64,000 bases of DNA from positions 12,338,001-12,402,000 of the forward strand of contig NC_058153.1 in NCBI RefSeq assembly GCF_011075055.1, in the 5' to 3' direction. This document shows positions 47,067-59,544 of this stretch, in pieces; within the stretch, counting starts at the first letter, position 1; each line of letters opens with the position of its first letter. Under the pieces are notes generated by a model, which saw only the letters and a program-made list of their open reading frames with translations, was not told the origin of the DNA and did no database searches. The position numbers and the translations under genes are program-made. The stretch comes from Mangifera indica. Its lineage: Eukaryota > Streptophyta > Magnoliopsida > Sapindales > Anacardiaceae.

Positions 47067-49030
47067 AGTCAAAGGTGGACCTGAGCTTTCCGTTGTAGCC
47101 TCAAACCCACCCCCACGTTAGAAAGTATATAAAAAATATTAGTTTGGCCAACCATTAATTTGGGAGAAATTGAGATAAATCACTTAGACCCATACTTAAT
47201 TCTAAACATGTGTGGGCCAAAAAAAATTTAAAAACATGTTCCTAAGCCCATTAATGGGCCTAAAATTAGAATTAAGAGATATACTCATCTTAATGAAAAA
47301 TAAAAGTATAAACCTAGAGTAGAATTGAATTAGAGTATCACCCAAACATCACAATTGTATAAAAACACTCAAAGTACATCTCAATTGAAATCAATAAAAC
47401 TAATTTTAGAAATAGGATTTCTTCGTCCAAAACTTCAACTTGATTTTTGAAATCATACCTAACAGTTTTGTTTCTAAAAACAAGTTTTTTAGTCTTTTCA
47501 AATATTAAAATATACTATTCTAACATAATATTTTGATCAGGACATAACAAGATGTGTAAATCTTTAATTAAGATAATTAAATTTTGATTTAATGAGGTTG
47601 AAGTTATAAAACTTGAAAATTGAAAAAACGATGTTAAGCTAAAAAATTGATATTCAAATATTCAAATATTTAAATATATTATTTTAACATGATGTTTAAT
47701 CTAGAGGATTAAGTTTGATTTAACAATTAGATTTGGAGTTATAAAACCTAAAAATCAACAACTTATCTGGTAAATTTAATCCATATTTTTGTAAACTTTT
47801 ATGTATGTTACTTGTATTAAAATTGTGATTAAACTTTAAATTTGCATGGAATATTTTTATGAATTGTGACTAATATTTTTTTGTTGTCTCTCTTTATATT
47901 TCTTTTATATTATTTCTTTCACTCAAAGATTGACACTTTTTTATTTTTTAAGTTTTCACTAATTAATTAATAAACAATAGCAGAACCATAGAGATAGGGT
48001 TGGATATAAACCAAGTTAGCTTGTTCTTGGAAGCTAGCTTGACTCGGTTCAGTTTGGTATGAATTCATTTAATTTGAATTTGTGTAGAAAAATTTGACTT
48101 ATTTTTTAAATCGAGCTAAATTCAAGCTAGAGAGTGTTCGGTTTGAGTTCAGTGACTTGAATCAATGATTCAAATTCGTAGTTTGGTTAAATTCAAATTC
48201 ATAGTTTGAATTAATGACTCGGTTTGACTAGAATTTATGGCTCAAATTAGGTGTTTGTTATTATTTGGATTAAATGATGTCATTTTGCCAATGAGTCATA
48301 AATTCAAACCATCAATTTGAGCCATAAATTTGAATCAAACTCAAATTAAATATACTCTAATCATTTTTTATTCAAATTGAACTCGAGCCACCGTTAATAT
48401 TAATTAGACAAAATCAAGTGGAACTCAATCCAAAATATTTTTTATTCAAATCGAACTCGAGTAAAAAAATATTTAGATTTGATTTGGTTAATATCCACCC
48501 CTACATATCTAGTAAATTTTGATTTAACGATTAGATTTGAAGTTATAAAACCTAAAGAACAACAATTTATCTAGTAAATCTAATCAATATTTTTGTAAAC
48601 CTTTATGTATTTTACTTGTAATTAAACTCTAAATTTATGTGGAATATTTTTATGGATTGTGACTAATATAAACACTTTTGATTATACTAGATTTAAGTCG
48701 ATTGTTAGATCCTATAATTTTTTTTTTTTGCTCTTTATATTTCTTTTATATTATTTCCTTTACTCAAAGATTGATATTTTTTTATTTTTTAAGTTTTTAC
48801 TACTTGATTGATGAACAATAGCAAAACCATGAAGATAGGGTTGGATCCAAAACAAGCCAACTTGGTCTTGGAAGTTAACTTGACTCGATTCAGTTTGGTA
48901 TGAATTCATTTAATTTGAGTTTGTATAGAAAGATTTGAGTTATTTTTTAAATCGGGCTAAACTCAAGTTAGGAGGTGTTCGGTTTGAGCTTAATTCGAAT
49001 TTATAGCTTGAATCGATGATTTGAATTCAT
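47067..49030. repeat. Family E copy, right-truncated
   Basis: Begins CAAAGGTGGACCTGAGC, like 31199 and 54624, and follows the same interior including the internal direct duplication (about 47760 and 48560). The right terminus with poly-T/poly-G is missing; family S begins at 49033 instead. Confidence 0.75.
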
Positions 49031-49145
49031 GGATTTTTGAAAATCGTTGAGACTCAAAACCAAGAACCAAGCAAAACTACTGGAAATTCTTCAGATTTTC
49101 TTATTTACCCAAAGTTAGTTACAAGAGAGTATTTATACAAGCAAC

Positions 49146-49153
49146 ATATTGAC
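49146..49153. repeat. Target site duplication of the hAT element, left
   Basis: ATATTGAC, identical to 51864-51871; single copy in the empty paralogue at 55951-55958. Confidence 0.95.
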
Positions 49154-50158
49154 TAGAGATGGCAATTTGGACCCTATTTTAGAGGCTCTGACCCTCTCCG
49201 ACAAAAACGGGGAAAGGGGCGGGGATGAGGATGAAAAAAATCCCCGAAATCGGGGACGGGTCGGGGACGGGGATACATATGTCCCCGCCCCTCCCCTCCC
49301 CGGCCCACCCCACCCCCTAAATCTAATATATTAATATAATTTTTTTTGAACTATTAAATTTTATAAAACTTTTACACTATAATTTATATAAATTGACGTC
49401 ACATCAATATTGAATTTTGATATTGATTAGTTGGTGTTAAGTTGAAAAATATTGAATTTTGATGGTAAATTTTAAGAGATACATCGTTGTATGTGGTTGG
49501 AATGGAGGAAGCCTGCTTTAGATCCAACCTTTTTTTAATTACTTAATTAATTTGTAAATCCAAAATATTAACAAACCCTTTAAGAATTACTCAAATGCTA
49601 TCAGAAGTGAAATATTTTGGAATAAAGAAGCTGCAGGGATTAACACAAAAACATCATATACATGCCCATTTCATTAAATTCCATGGAATCAAGGGTAAAT
49701 GATCTTCTTCTAAAATCTGTAGACATATGTAAAGAGAAAAAGATTATTAAGAGAAAGATTAATTAGAGCATACACAATACATTAAAATATGATTCAATTT
49801 GAATAAAAAATAGTTTAACTTGGTTTGTTTTAAATTTTACTCGATTTCGTAGTTGTAATTTGATTCAATTTGAATTTATAATTTAAATTTATAACTCAAG
49901 TTTGTGTTTTATTAACAAAATGATATTATTTTATCTAAATAATATTTAAAATTATTAATTTGAATAATAAATTTAAATTAAATTAAGATACAAATTCAAA
50001 CCATCAATTCAATCATAAATTCTAATAATTAGTTTAAAATATGAATTTAAACTAAATAAATTAAATACTTTTAACTCAAATTTAATATAATTTAAAAAAT
50101 AAATTAAATCTTTTAATTTAAATTTATTTTTATATTACTAATAATTTTTATTACAAAA

Positions 50159-50311
50159 TTGCCACCCACTTTTAACCCTAAATTCCCTTTTCCTTTCATT
50201 TTTCCTCCACAGCCGCACCCTTCCTCTTCCAACCAAAGCTTTCATTTTTCACTCCACAGCTGCACTGCACACTCCCTTTCCCAGCCAAAGCTTCTTTGTC
50301 TTGTAGTTGGA
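50159..50311 (+). other. Possible captured 5' exon inside the hAT element
   Basis: A pyrimidine-rich, GC-richer stretch unlike the surrounding AT-rich interior. It ends TAGTTGGAG followed by a strong donor-like GTAAGC at 50312. It looks like a plant 5' UTR or first exon. An open frame covers it (rich in Pro, Ser, Phe) but no family is recognised. Confidence 0.35.
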
Positions 50312-51203
50312 GGTAAGCTTCTTCTCTCTACAGTGTGCTAAATGTATTAGAACATTTAGATTTATATTCCAAAATGCATGCATTGAGGAAACATCTACAC
50401 GTTTTCTGAGACATGAAAACAGAAAATTATTTTATAAAAAGATTACAGATCAAGCTCTAAGTTTGTAGTTATGAAATCATTAGTCAGTTGTCTTCTAGCA
50501 CAATGTAGTGCATAACATATTGAACATCTTCGAAAGACTTTATTAGGCTGATTAAGGTTTTTGACAATTTTTGAAACTAGGGAAAAGTCTCTATTTTGTC
50601 AAGGTTTGAGACATATGGTTATAATGAAGCAATTGTAAGTATACGGAATGGAACAAGGGGCTGTAATTTGGTATGCACTTTACAAATTTGAAGGTGACTG
50701 AAAGAAAATGATATTTGGGTCTGGAAAATTTGAAAGGCTGGAATTTTAGTGTTTAATTTCAATTTTGAATTGTACTGTGAAGAGGAGAAATGGAATTTTT
50801 GTACTTGTGGCTTGTGGCAAATACATGTACTAATTATGTTTGTTTAAAGATATGCTATTGTATTTGTTAGGACCTTTGTTGACGAAATGTGTTGCAATTT
50901 TTAGTTGATAAATCCACCATAAGATTAAAACTTGCTTTCATATGCAGCTACTGTTGCGAATGTAATAAGTGGTATCTTCTTTAATGATCTGTAGAAGGAA
51001 CTCTAGCATGTAACTCATTGGATCTTACTAGTTCCAGGTTGTTGGCTGTAACCTGAATGGTTGAAATGTTTTACCACATAATGCATCCAAGCTCTGCTGT
51101 CCTATTCTGAAGTCAGCAATATTGGCTCCAGCAAAATTTAATTAGTCTACAACATCAGCAATTTTTCAGTTATGACATGTATTTTTCTTGAAAAATTTTA
51201 CAG

Positions 51204-51293
51204 AAAAGTAGCAGATAGGCTAGGGGATCCAGCTAAGTGGAGTGAGATTGTTGATGTTATAGCAGCATTGTCTATTTCAGTTATTGCTAATGC
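51204..51293 (+). other. Possible captured internal exon inside the hAT element
   Basis: A 90-nt open stretch between TTTTACAG and GTATGT encodes KVADRLGDPAKWSEIVDVIA and then ALSISVIANA, with no stop. Composition and borders look like a real host exon, which would make the transposon a Pack-type element. I do not recognise the donor gene. Similarity of the splice borders alone could be chance. Confidence 0.4.
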
Positions 51294-51686
51294 GTATGTT
51301 TTTTAGTATGATGATTTTTAACGCATTAAAAGTGTCAGATATTGTCTAATTGTTTTTTTATTTCTTCAAACTTCATAGTGTGATGGAATTAGCAATGTCA
51401 ATTTATGAAGCAATGATTTGGACATTTAATTATACATATTTTATTTTATATTACAAGAAAATGTGCTTGAAAGATTAAAATATTTTCTATAAAAGGTGGA
51501 ATATTATACAAAAATTGTGAGATCTCTTTGATATATTTTTGTTTAATTAATTTCATTCTAATAAAAAAGGTATTTTTTTGTAGTTTTGTAAAATTTATTT
51601 ATTGATTATAGAATTATTAATAATGCACCATTGAAGAGTGTATATTCATAAAATATTGAGAAATTAAAATTTATTGGCTAGGGTAT

Positions 51687-51716
51687 GGGGAGGGGAGGGG
51701 AGGGGAGGGGGAGGGG
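51687..51716 (+). other. G-quadruplex-prone run
   Basis: Six runs of four or more G separated by single A, in the right subterminal arm of the hAT element. This fits a potential intramolecular G-quadruplex. C-rich counterparts are near 49280-49320. Confidence 0.7.
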
Positions 51717-52239
51717 ATTTTTCCCCGCGGGGACGGGGAGGGGATGGGGAGGGGATTTTCCTTCGCGGGGAGGGAACGGGGATTTTTTGTTATCCCCGTA
51801 ACGGGGACGGGCCGGGGACGGGGATTGTTATCCCCTCTCCGCCCCTTCCCGTTGCCATCTCTAATATTGACCACCGAGCAACATTAATAAAAAATCAATC
51901 TCGTCCCTACATGTAATCACATCACAGAAGGAAAGGGAGCAACTTATCTTGACCGTCTGATCACAGGGAGAGACTCTGATTTGCAGCTACTGTAGAGAGA
52001 CCCTGATCCAACAGAGGAGAATGAAAGCCAGTCCTAATTTCGTTGAATGTCCTCAAATACGCCAGGAAGAGAAGATATTTTCTTCTCATTATTTGTCTTC
52101 ATTAATTAAGTTAAAAAGGTGCGTTTTTACATTTGATAAAAACACACCATTTTACTGTTCCCTCCTTGGGCTTAACAATTTTTTCTTTTTTGCAAACTTG
52201 CACATTTCCCTGTATTTTTCTTTTATTATCATTATGATA

Positions 52240-54620
52240 TTGGGTAAATTTTGAGTAATGAGAAAAACAAAAGGTTAGAAAATAGCTATTGAAAATAACA
52301 ATTCAAAGTTTAAAATCTAGCTCCTATAAAGGTTTCAAAATTTGGTAAATTTGAGATTGACAAAGACATATTATAAAAGGAGGTCAAACCTTGTTGTTCA
52401 ATTTTATCAAATTGATTAGTTCATAATTCTTCATCTAAATGTTCAAATCATTAATAAGTTACTAATAAGTAATTACATAATATAATTTTATATATCTAAT
52501 AACATCACTAAGGAAGTATCATCTACTATTTTTTTCACTTATGTTCTAAAATAAAATTGATAATAAAAAATAAAATGGATGAAAAATGTTTAAATAATTT
52601 ATATGGGTGGATTATCAATGAAATATGTCTTAAATTTTAGTTTATTAAATAAAGGTAATATTTTTACTTTGAAAATAAGATTGTGAAACAACAATTTTCA
52701 AATTCTATTTAGAAGATGTAATATGATATTTTCTTCATAAACTTACACAGTGTCCCTATTGTTTCTTTTATTATTATTATTATTAAGGAAAATATTTTTA
52801 TTTTTTTGATTGTTGGTGAAAACAGATTATATTGAGTAATGGTTGTTCAATTCAACAATATACTGTAATTGATTTATTTTTAATAAGATTAATATTTTGA
52901 ACTAAGATTAATATATTTTAACAAACTCCAAAATAACTGTAGCTAATCAATTTATATGGTGAACGAACTCCAAATGTATGATTTAATTTTTTTTTTTGCA
53001 AGAGTTAAAAAAAAAAGAAAAAAAAGCAAGAATAGTAATTGAAAGAAAATCATGCCTAGAAAATGTACCAACTTCCATTTTAAAGCAATAAAAAGTACAA
53101 AATATGAACTTTCCAACAGGATGCATACTTGGGTTAAGGAAAGTTAAAAAAAACAAACTTATTAATGATGACGAGTAGAATGCTCATTTTGATGGCAGAG
53201 TAGTTGCATACTACAGGTGGAGTAAATAGATATTGTAAAATAAAAGAATAAAAACCGAAAAATTGGGCGTCTAAATAATAGAAGAGTAGTAATGATAACC
53301 CTATACATAATTCAGGTAATAAAAGAAGAATATTATTGACTCAAAATCTAAAAAATATGAAAGTTTCATGAGGTGAATTTATAGTGAAAGCTATGAGTGC
53401 TTGTATATCAATACTAAAATGATATCCCTTAACCTTTCCACGGTTTTCAATTTATATACTTCCAAAAGCATATGTATGGAAATTCATAAATAAGATAATT
53501 GTAATCGAGTCTACAAACTCAAAATTTTGAGCAATGAGGACAAGAAATGATTAGAAATTAACTAACCGTTTGAAATAATAATTCAAAGTTTATACTTTAA
53601 AGTGTAACTCCTATAAAAGTTTGAAAATTTAGTCACTTTAAGACTGGTTAAAACAAATTATTGAAGGAGGTGAAGTCATGCTGATAAGTTACTAATTTGT
53701 AATTACAATTTTAGGCTAACTGATTGAAAGTCTTTTACTAATTACAAAAATGCTCAAAAAATATAGCACTAATTCAAATTCTAATTCCAAAAAAAAAAAA
53801 CCAAATATAATTTTAAATATCTAATAGCATTAAGGAAGCAACTTGTATCAATTTTCAAATCATTTTTTAAAATAAAAATTGATAATAAAAAATAATTGGC
53901 TAAAAAAGGTCATATAACTTATATGGGTGGATTATTTGCTTTAGAAGAGATTATACTTGGAAAATAAGATGGTGGAGCATTCATTTTCAAATTATATTTA
54001 GAAGATGCAATATGGTATTTCTTTTTTAACAAATTTACACATCGACCAAGAGACTTATATTAATCTAAGGTATAGTAAAATCTTGAAGTCTCACCCTCTA
54101 ATTTTCAAATACCCAAACACCTATCCATAATTCAATTTCTGTTAAAAATCTTAATTAAGGTTAAAGATAAAACTGTTATTTAAAAAAAAAATAAAAAAGA
54201 AATGGGCATCCTTATTATTATTTTCAATAGATGTTGAAAAAGGATTATATTAAGTAAATTAAAGAGACGGACATCCTTATAAAACTATTCCAAATACACA
54301 AGTCTTAGTCAATGGTTGTTGAGATGATAGAGCCTTTTGGGATTTCATATTTTAACTCGCAATGAAATTTGTCTCTAAATTAATTTAGGAGTATTCCATA
54401 TAATTTTAGAAAGAAAATAGTTTAAATTTTAGATATTTATAAATACCTTGCAAATATAGAAACTTTAGAAATCTATTATGACTCAAAAGTGTTTGAAACA
54501 AAGACAAACATGCATGAACTTCTAATAAATGAAAAAGTTCAATTTTTTTTTCATGAAAATGATACCCTAATTTAGATTTTAAATTAATTAAAAAATTAAT
54601 AAAATATAACTTTAACCAAT
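52240..54620. repeat. Segmental duplicate block X, right copy
   Basis: Direct match to 28600-31196, including the two module M copies (landmarks near 52698 and 53990) and the roughly 160-bp CCAAGAGACTT insert at 54045. No gene is visible; the 54406-54624 minus frame is repeat sequence. Confidence 0.8.
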
Positions 54621-54623
54621 ACA

Positions 54624-55838
54624 ACGAGATCCTATGAAATCACAGGTGGACCTGAGCCTTCTGTGGGTAGCCTCGAACCCGCCCCAACATTAGAAAGTAT
54701 AGAAAAAATATTAGTTTGGCCAACCATTAATTTGGGAGAAATTGAAGATAAATCAGATAGACCCATCCTTTATTCTAAACATGTTTGGGCCAAAAAAAAA
54801 TTTAAAAACATGTTCCTAAGCCCATTAATGGGCCTAAAATTAGAATTAAGAGATATACTCATCTTAATGAAAAATAAAAGTATAAACCTAGAGTAGAATT
54901 GAATTAGAGTATCACCCAAACATCACAATTGTATAAAAAAAAACTCAAAGTACATCTCAATTGAAATCAATAAAACTAATTTTAGAAATAGGGTTTCTTC
55001 GTCCAAATCTTCATCTTGATTTTTGAAATCATACCTAACCGTTTTGTTTCTAAAAACAAGTTTTTTAGTCTTTTCAAATATTAAAATATTAAAATATAAT
55101 ATGATGTTTTGATCAGGACATAGCGAGGTGTGTCAATCTTTAATCTAGATGATTAAATTTTGATTTAATGACTAGATTTGAAGTTATAAAACTTGAAAAT
55201 AAGAAAAACGATGTTAAACTAAAAAATTGATATTAAAATATATTATTCTAATATGATGTTTTGATCCGTACATAGCGAGGTGTATGGATCTTTAATCTAG
55301 AAGATTAAGTTTGATTTAACAATTGGATTTGAAGTTATAAAATCTAAAAATCGACAACTTATTTGATAAATTTAATTTATATTTTTGTAAACCTTTATGT
55401 ATGTTACTTGTATTAAAATTGTGACTGAACTTTAAATTTGTGTGGAAAATTTTTATGAATTGTCACTAATATAAACATTTTTTATTATACTGGATTTAAG
55501 TCGATCGTTAGATCCCATAATTTTGTTGTTGTCTCTCTTTATATTTCTTTTATATTATTTCTTTCACTCAAAGATTGGTACTTTTTTTATTTTTAAAGTT
55601 TTCACTACTTGATTGATGAACAATAGCAGAACCATGGAGATAGGGTTGAATCCAAAACGAGCCAACTTGGTCTTGGAAGCTAACTCGATTCGATTCAGTT
55701 TGGTATGAATTTATTTAATTTGAGTTTGTATAGAAAGATTTGAGTTATTTTTTAAATCGGGCTAAATTTTAGTTAGGAGATATTCAATTCGAGTTTAATT
55801 TGAATTTATAATTTCAATCGATGATTCGAATTCATGGA
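54624..55838. repeat. Family E copy, shorter
   Basis: Begins GTGGACCTGAGCCTTCTGTG, like 31199 and 47067, but carries only one internal unit and lacks the poly-G right end. It runs into family S copy 3. The 54663-54896 frame is part of the repeat. Confidence 0.75.
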
Positions 55839-56345
55839 TTTTTGAAAATCGTTGAGACTCAAAACCAAGAACCAAGCAAAACTACTGGAAATTCCTCAGA
55901 TTTTCTTATTTACTCACAGTTAGTCACAAGAGAGTATTTATACAAGCAACATATTGACCACCTAGCAACTTTAATAAAAAATCAATCTCATCCCTACATC
56001 TAATCACATCACAGAAGGAAAGGGAGCAACTTATCTTGACCGTCTGATCGCAAGGAGAGACTCTGATTTGCAGCTACTGTTGAGAGACCTTGATCCAACA
56101 GAGGAGAATGAAAGCCAGTCCTAATTTCGTTGAATCTTCCCAAATACGCCAGGAAGAGAAGATATTTTCTTCTCATTATTTGTCTTCATTATTTAAGTCG
56201 AAACGGTGCGTTTTTACGTTTGACAAAAGCACACCATTTCACTGTTCCCACTTCAGCCTTAACAATTTTTTTTTTTTAAACAAACTAGCACATTTCCCTG
56301 TATTTTCTTTTCTTATCATTATAATTATAATTAAGGAAAATATTT
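55838..56345. repeat. Repeat family S, copy 3 (empty hAT site)
   Basis: Full-length S copy with the about 95-bp segment containing AGAGAGTATTTATACAAGCA and a single ATATTGAC (55951-55958), the unoccupied version of the hAT target in copy 2. Confidence 0.9.
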
Positions 56346-56359
56346 TTATTTTTTAATAG

Positions 56360-56930
56360 TATTAATGAAAAAAGATTATTGATGAGCTCATAATTGTTCA
56401 TCTAATCATTTAAATTAATAATTTTAAATATAATACAATATCATTAAGAAAACGTCTTATCTTATTTTTTTAAATGATTTTTTTTAAAAATAAAATTGAT
56501 AATTCTAGTGTATTCAATTCTGGTGTTCTAGTTTTAGATATTATAAATGACAATTCATAAATAAGTTTATTGTAATTAATATCGAGTCAATATATTTATA
56601 ATTTTGTGCAATAAGAAAAGAGAAGATTAGAAAATGGCCTTAGAAAATAATAATTAAAAGTTTAAAGTCCAACTCCTACAATAGTTTGGAATTTTAATCC
56701 CTTTGAGATTGACAGATTATTGACGCAGATCAAGCTACCCGTGTTGTTTAATTTTATCAAATTGATAAGCTCATAATTATCCATATATTGATTCAAATTA
56801 ATAATAAGTTACTAATTAGTAATTACATCTAAGGAAGTATCTTGTGCTTTTTTTTTCAAATTATTTTTTTCCTTGGAAAATAAGATGGTGGAACTTTAAT
56901 TTTCAAATTCTGTTTAGAAAATGTAATACG
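56360..56930. repeat. Module M fragment with receptor-kinase trace
   Basis: About 56512-56545 matches 44725-44758 (ATTCAATTCTGGTGTTCTA), the kinase subdomain IX exon, before diverging into module sequence with CCAACTCCTACA and TTAGAAAATGTAA landmarks. It parallels the arrangement at 44.7-45.6 kb with most of the kinase removed. Confidence 0.65.
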
Positions 56931-56931
56931 G

Positions 56932-57320
56932 ATTTTTGAAAATCGTTGAGACTTAAAACCAGGAACTAAGAACCTGGCAACACTTAATCAAAAATCAATC
57001 TCATTCCTACATCTAATCACATTACAGAAGAAAAGGGAGTAACTTATCTTGACCGTCTGATCACTGGAGAGACCCTGATTTGCAGCTACGGTAGACAGAC
57101 CTTGTGCAACAGAGGAGAATGAAAGTCAGCCCTAATTTCGTTGAATCTTCTTGAATACGCCTGGAAGAGAAGTTATTTTCTTCTCATTATTTGTCTATTA
57201 TTTAAGTTAAAAAGGTGCGTTTTTACATTTGATAAAAACACACCATTTTACTGTTCCCTCCTTAGGCTTAACAATTTTTTTTTTTGCAAACTTGCACATT
57301 TCCCTGTATTTTTTTTTTTA
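56932..57320. repeat. Repeat family S, copy 4
   Basis: Short-form S copy like copy 1 (no 95-bp segment), with GACCGTCTGATCACTGG and AATACGCCTGGAAGAGAAG. Followed by module sequence to about 57600. Confidence 0.85.
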
Positions 57321-57799
57321 TAATTAAGGAAAATCTTTTTATTTTTTAATAGTATTAGTGAAAAAAAGATTATATTGGGTAAATTAAAGTGATGAGTCTT
57401 CTTACAAGGTTCTTCCAAACTTACAAGTCTTGGTCTGTCTCTCACAAGAATATGTCCATAAAATGATAAATTTGTATTCAGTTTAATATTATATTGTTGT
57501 GGATTTATTTTTAATAAGTTAATATTTTTAAATAAGATTAAAATATTTTAACTTTATAGGGTGCCGCCCAAAATAACAACTATGGTAGTCAATTTATACC
57601 TTGAAGAAACTCCAAAAGTAAGACAAAACTCTAAACTAATTACAGTTGGTGAAGATAAATGTCGTCAACAGATCGAGTCTGTCCATTTTTTAGGGCAATT
57701 TGTTATCTAAAATGAATAAAAGCCAATTAAAATGAGTGATTTTACAGTAATTTTAATGTTGGATTTGCCAGAAATGAGTACTGAAATAGCATAGCTTAC

Positions 57800-57899
57800 T
57801 TGCAAACTTAGAAAGCACCCAATCATCATCGTAAGGGACTTCCCACACGCAGTAATCCTTCTCCTTGGCAAAGGAAACTCTAGTGAAACTCAGATTATA
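57800..57899 (-). pseudogene. GH18 C-terminal fragment of a CHRK1-like kinase, copy 2
   Basis: The minus strand encodes YNLSFTRVSFAKEKDYCV then WEVPYDDDWVLSKFA, open throughout, before GTAAGC. It is the C-terminal piece of the GH18 ectodomain absent from the receptor at 36852-37747. Nothing of the domain's N-terminal part lies upstream, so it is an isolated exon end. It is the sister of 46292-46391, which has gained a stop. Confidence 0.82.
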
Positions 57900-58016
57900 A
57901 TATACGTAGATTATAAACTTAATATATCAGTGAAAGTTGAACTTGACCCAGAATGTTGTAAAGTTCAATTATTCTAACCCTGGTGTCTTTCAGCCAAGCA
58001 CGGTCCTTCCCTTGGG

Positions 58017-58088
58017 TCATCAACCGGAAATATTTCTGAATTTTTAGTCATTTTCTTTTTCATCAGTTTGTTCCGAGAAAGCAGGCTT
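58017..58088 (-). pseudogene. Receptor kinase C-terminal tail fragment, copy 2
   Basis: The minus strand reads KPAFSEQTDEKEND then a stop; in the next frame KNSEIFPVDD. Same organisation as 46563-46662, including the TAA after EKEND, so the two sets descend from one duplicated block. Between it and the GH18 scrap lies a segment (57960-58015) whose reverse complement resembles 33655-33715. Confidence 0.78.
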
Positions 58089-58089
58089 G

Positions 58090-58930
58090 ATTTGGAAAAT
58101 TAAATTATGTTATTGATTCTAAGTCAAAAGTCTATATAAATTGGAATGCCCAAATTACATAAATTCCCAAGTAGATAATGTTCAGTATGGCATTGTCGTG
58201 TCATATGTGTTTGTTATTGATTCTCCAATAAAATTATCTAAAAAACATTTTACAATTAACTTCTTCTTCCTTTTTTTTTTAAATAATAATTTAAAATTTA
58301 ACGTCTAACTCCTATAAAAATTTAGAAAGTCAATCACTCTAAGAATGATAAATTACTTAAAAAAGTCAAGCTAGCCGTGTTGTTTAATTTTATCAAATTG
58401 ATGGGTTCATAATTCTCTATCTAAATATTCAAATTAATAATAAGTTACATATGCAATATAATTTTAAATATCATATAACATCACTAAGGAAGCATCCTCT
58501 CTTGTTTCTTCTAATGATTTTTCTTTTTAAATAAAACTGATAATACAAAATAAAATGGATGAAAAAAGGTTCGATAATTTATATGGGTGGATATATTACT
58601 TGCTTTTGAAGCGATGATACTTGATTATCAATGATACATGTCTTAATTATATAGTTTATTAAATTAAGGTAATCTTTTTATTTGGAAAATAAGGTGGTGA
58701 AACATTAATTTTCAAATTTAATATAGAAGATGCAATATCAATTTTTTTTTTTTGAAAAGAAAACAAACTTACACATTGTCCCTTTATTTTCTTTTATTAT
58801 CATTATATTTAAGGAAAATATTTTTTATTTTTAAAGTTATGGGTCTCCTTATAAGATTCTTTCAAACACACAAGTCTTCACAATGATTGTTAAAATGATA
58901 GAGCTTTTTGGAATTTCAAATTTCATGTAA
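58090..58930. repeat. Module M copy
   Basis: Matches 9660-10560 and 4310-4980 (GGAATGCCCAAATTACATAA; TGGGTGGATATATTACTTGC; ATAGAAGATGCAATATC variant landmark). No gene. Confidence 0.75.
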
Positions 58931-59544
58931 TTTCAAATTTCATTTATCAAATTAACAAAAAAAATATAAAAGAAAAAAATATTACAATTTGAAATGATAA
59001 CAAATGCATCAACATAGTTTATTAGACTAAAGATAAAAATCTCCTATGATAACTAATACACTATTAAACTAAAAATCTTAAAATTATAAACTAAGTCAAA
59101 AATGAAATAAATTTATGATTTTATAATAAGGTGAAACTGAACAAATGTGAAGAATGTGTGTGTACGTGCGCGTGACGTGTGTATATTGCATTTGAGATAT
59201 TCAAATTCTTTTTATAATAAAAATATCAGTTTTTTGGTCATTTATTTCAAACAACTCATTTATATTACTACTAGATTCTATTTTTTGGTACCGAGGCCCC
59301 CTTTTGGAGATGTCTACAGGCGTCTTCTTAATGTGGAGATGTATGAGCTAGCATATTTTAATCATTTCATTTGAAAACGTGAACGACTACGGTTGCTCTT
59401 GAATCTGTCTCTAATCTCTTTAGTTTAGTCCCTTGAGTGTCTTGGCAATGTTGAATTGAGAAAGCAACTGAGGAGTTGATCGAGGGAGAAAAGAAAATGG
59501 TTGTAGCTTACTTCAATCAGTAGGGATCGAAGCAGAAAGGAGAA
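58931..59544. other. Spacer without recognisable gene
   Basis: AT-rich. Includes a GT-rich patch (59145-59185) and a short frame (59147-59374, plus) with no family resemblance. The purine-rich stretch 59470-59545 could be the 5' edge of the repeat block that follows. Confidence 0.4.

Larger units (their letters stand above)
49154..51863. mobile_element. Non-autonomous hAT transposon, 2710 bp, complete
   Basis: Perfect 12-bp terminal inverted repeats TAGAGATGGCAA (49154-49165) and TTGCCATCTCTA (51852-51863) are flanked by the 8-bp target duplication ATATTGAC (49146-49153 and 51864-51871), diagnostic of hAT. The paralogous S copy at 55951-55958 has a single ATATTGAC and no element, an empty site that confirms both borders. 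Subterminal arms (49190-49320 and 51680-51850) are strongly G/C-rich, made of GGGGACGGGG-like repeats on both strands and largely inverted relative to each other. No transposase frame exists. The interior resembles captured host-gene DNA (see 50159-50311 and 51204-51293). Confidence 0.95.
49033..52230. repeat. Repeat family S, copy 2, interrupted by a hAT insertion
   Basis: 49033-49153 and 51864-52230 together form one S copy collinear with 55838-56345. The interruption is exactly the transposon at 49154-51863 plus an 8-bp target duplication. Confidence 0.93.

Noticed and set aside
51671..51916. Glycine/arginine- and proline-rich frames at the hAT right arm
   Set aside because: Products of the G-rich subterminal repeats; they run across the transposon border into flanking DNA and have no gene signals.
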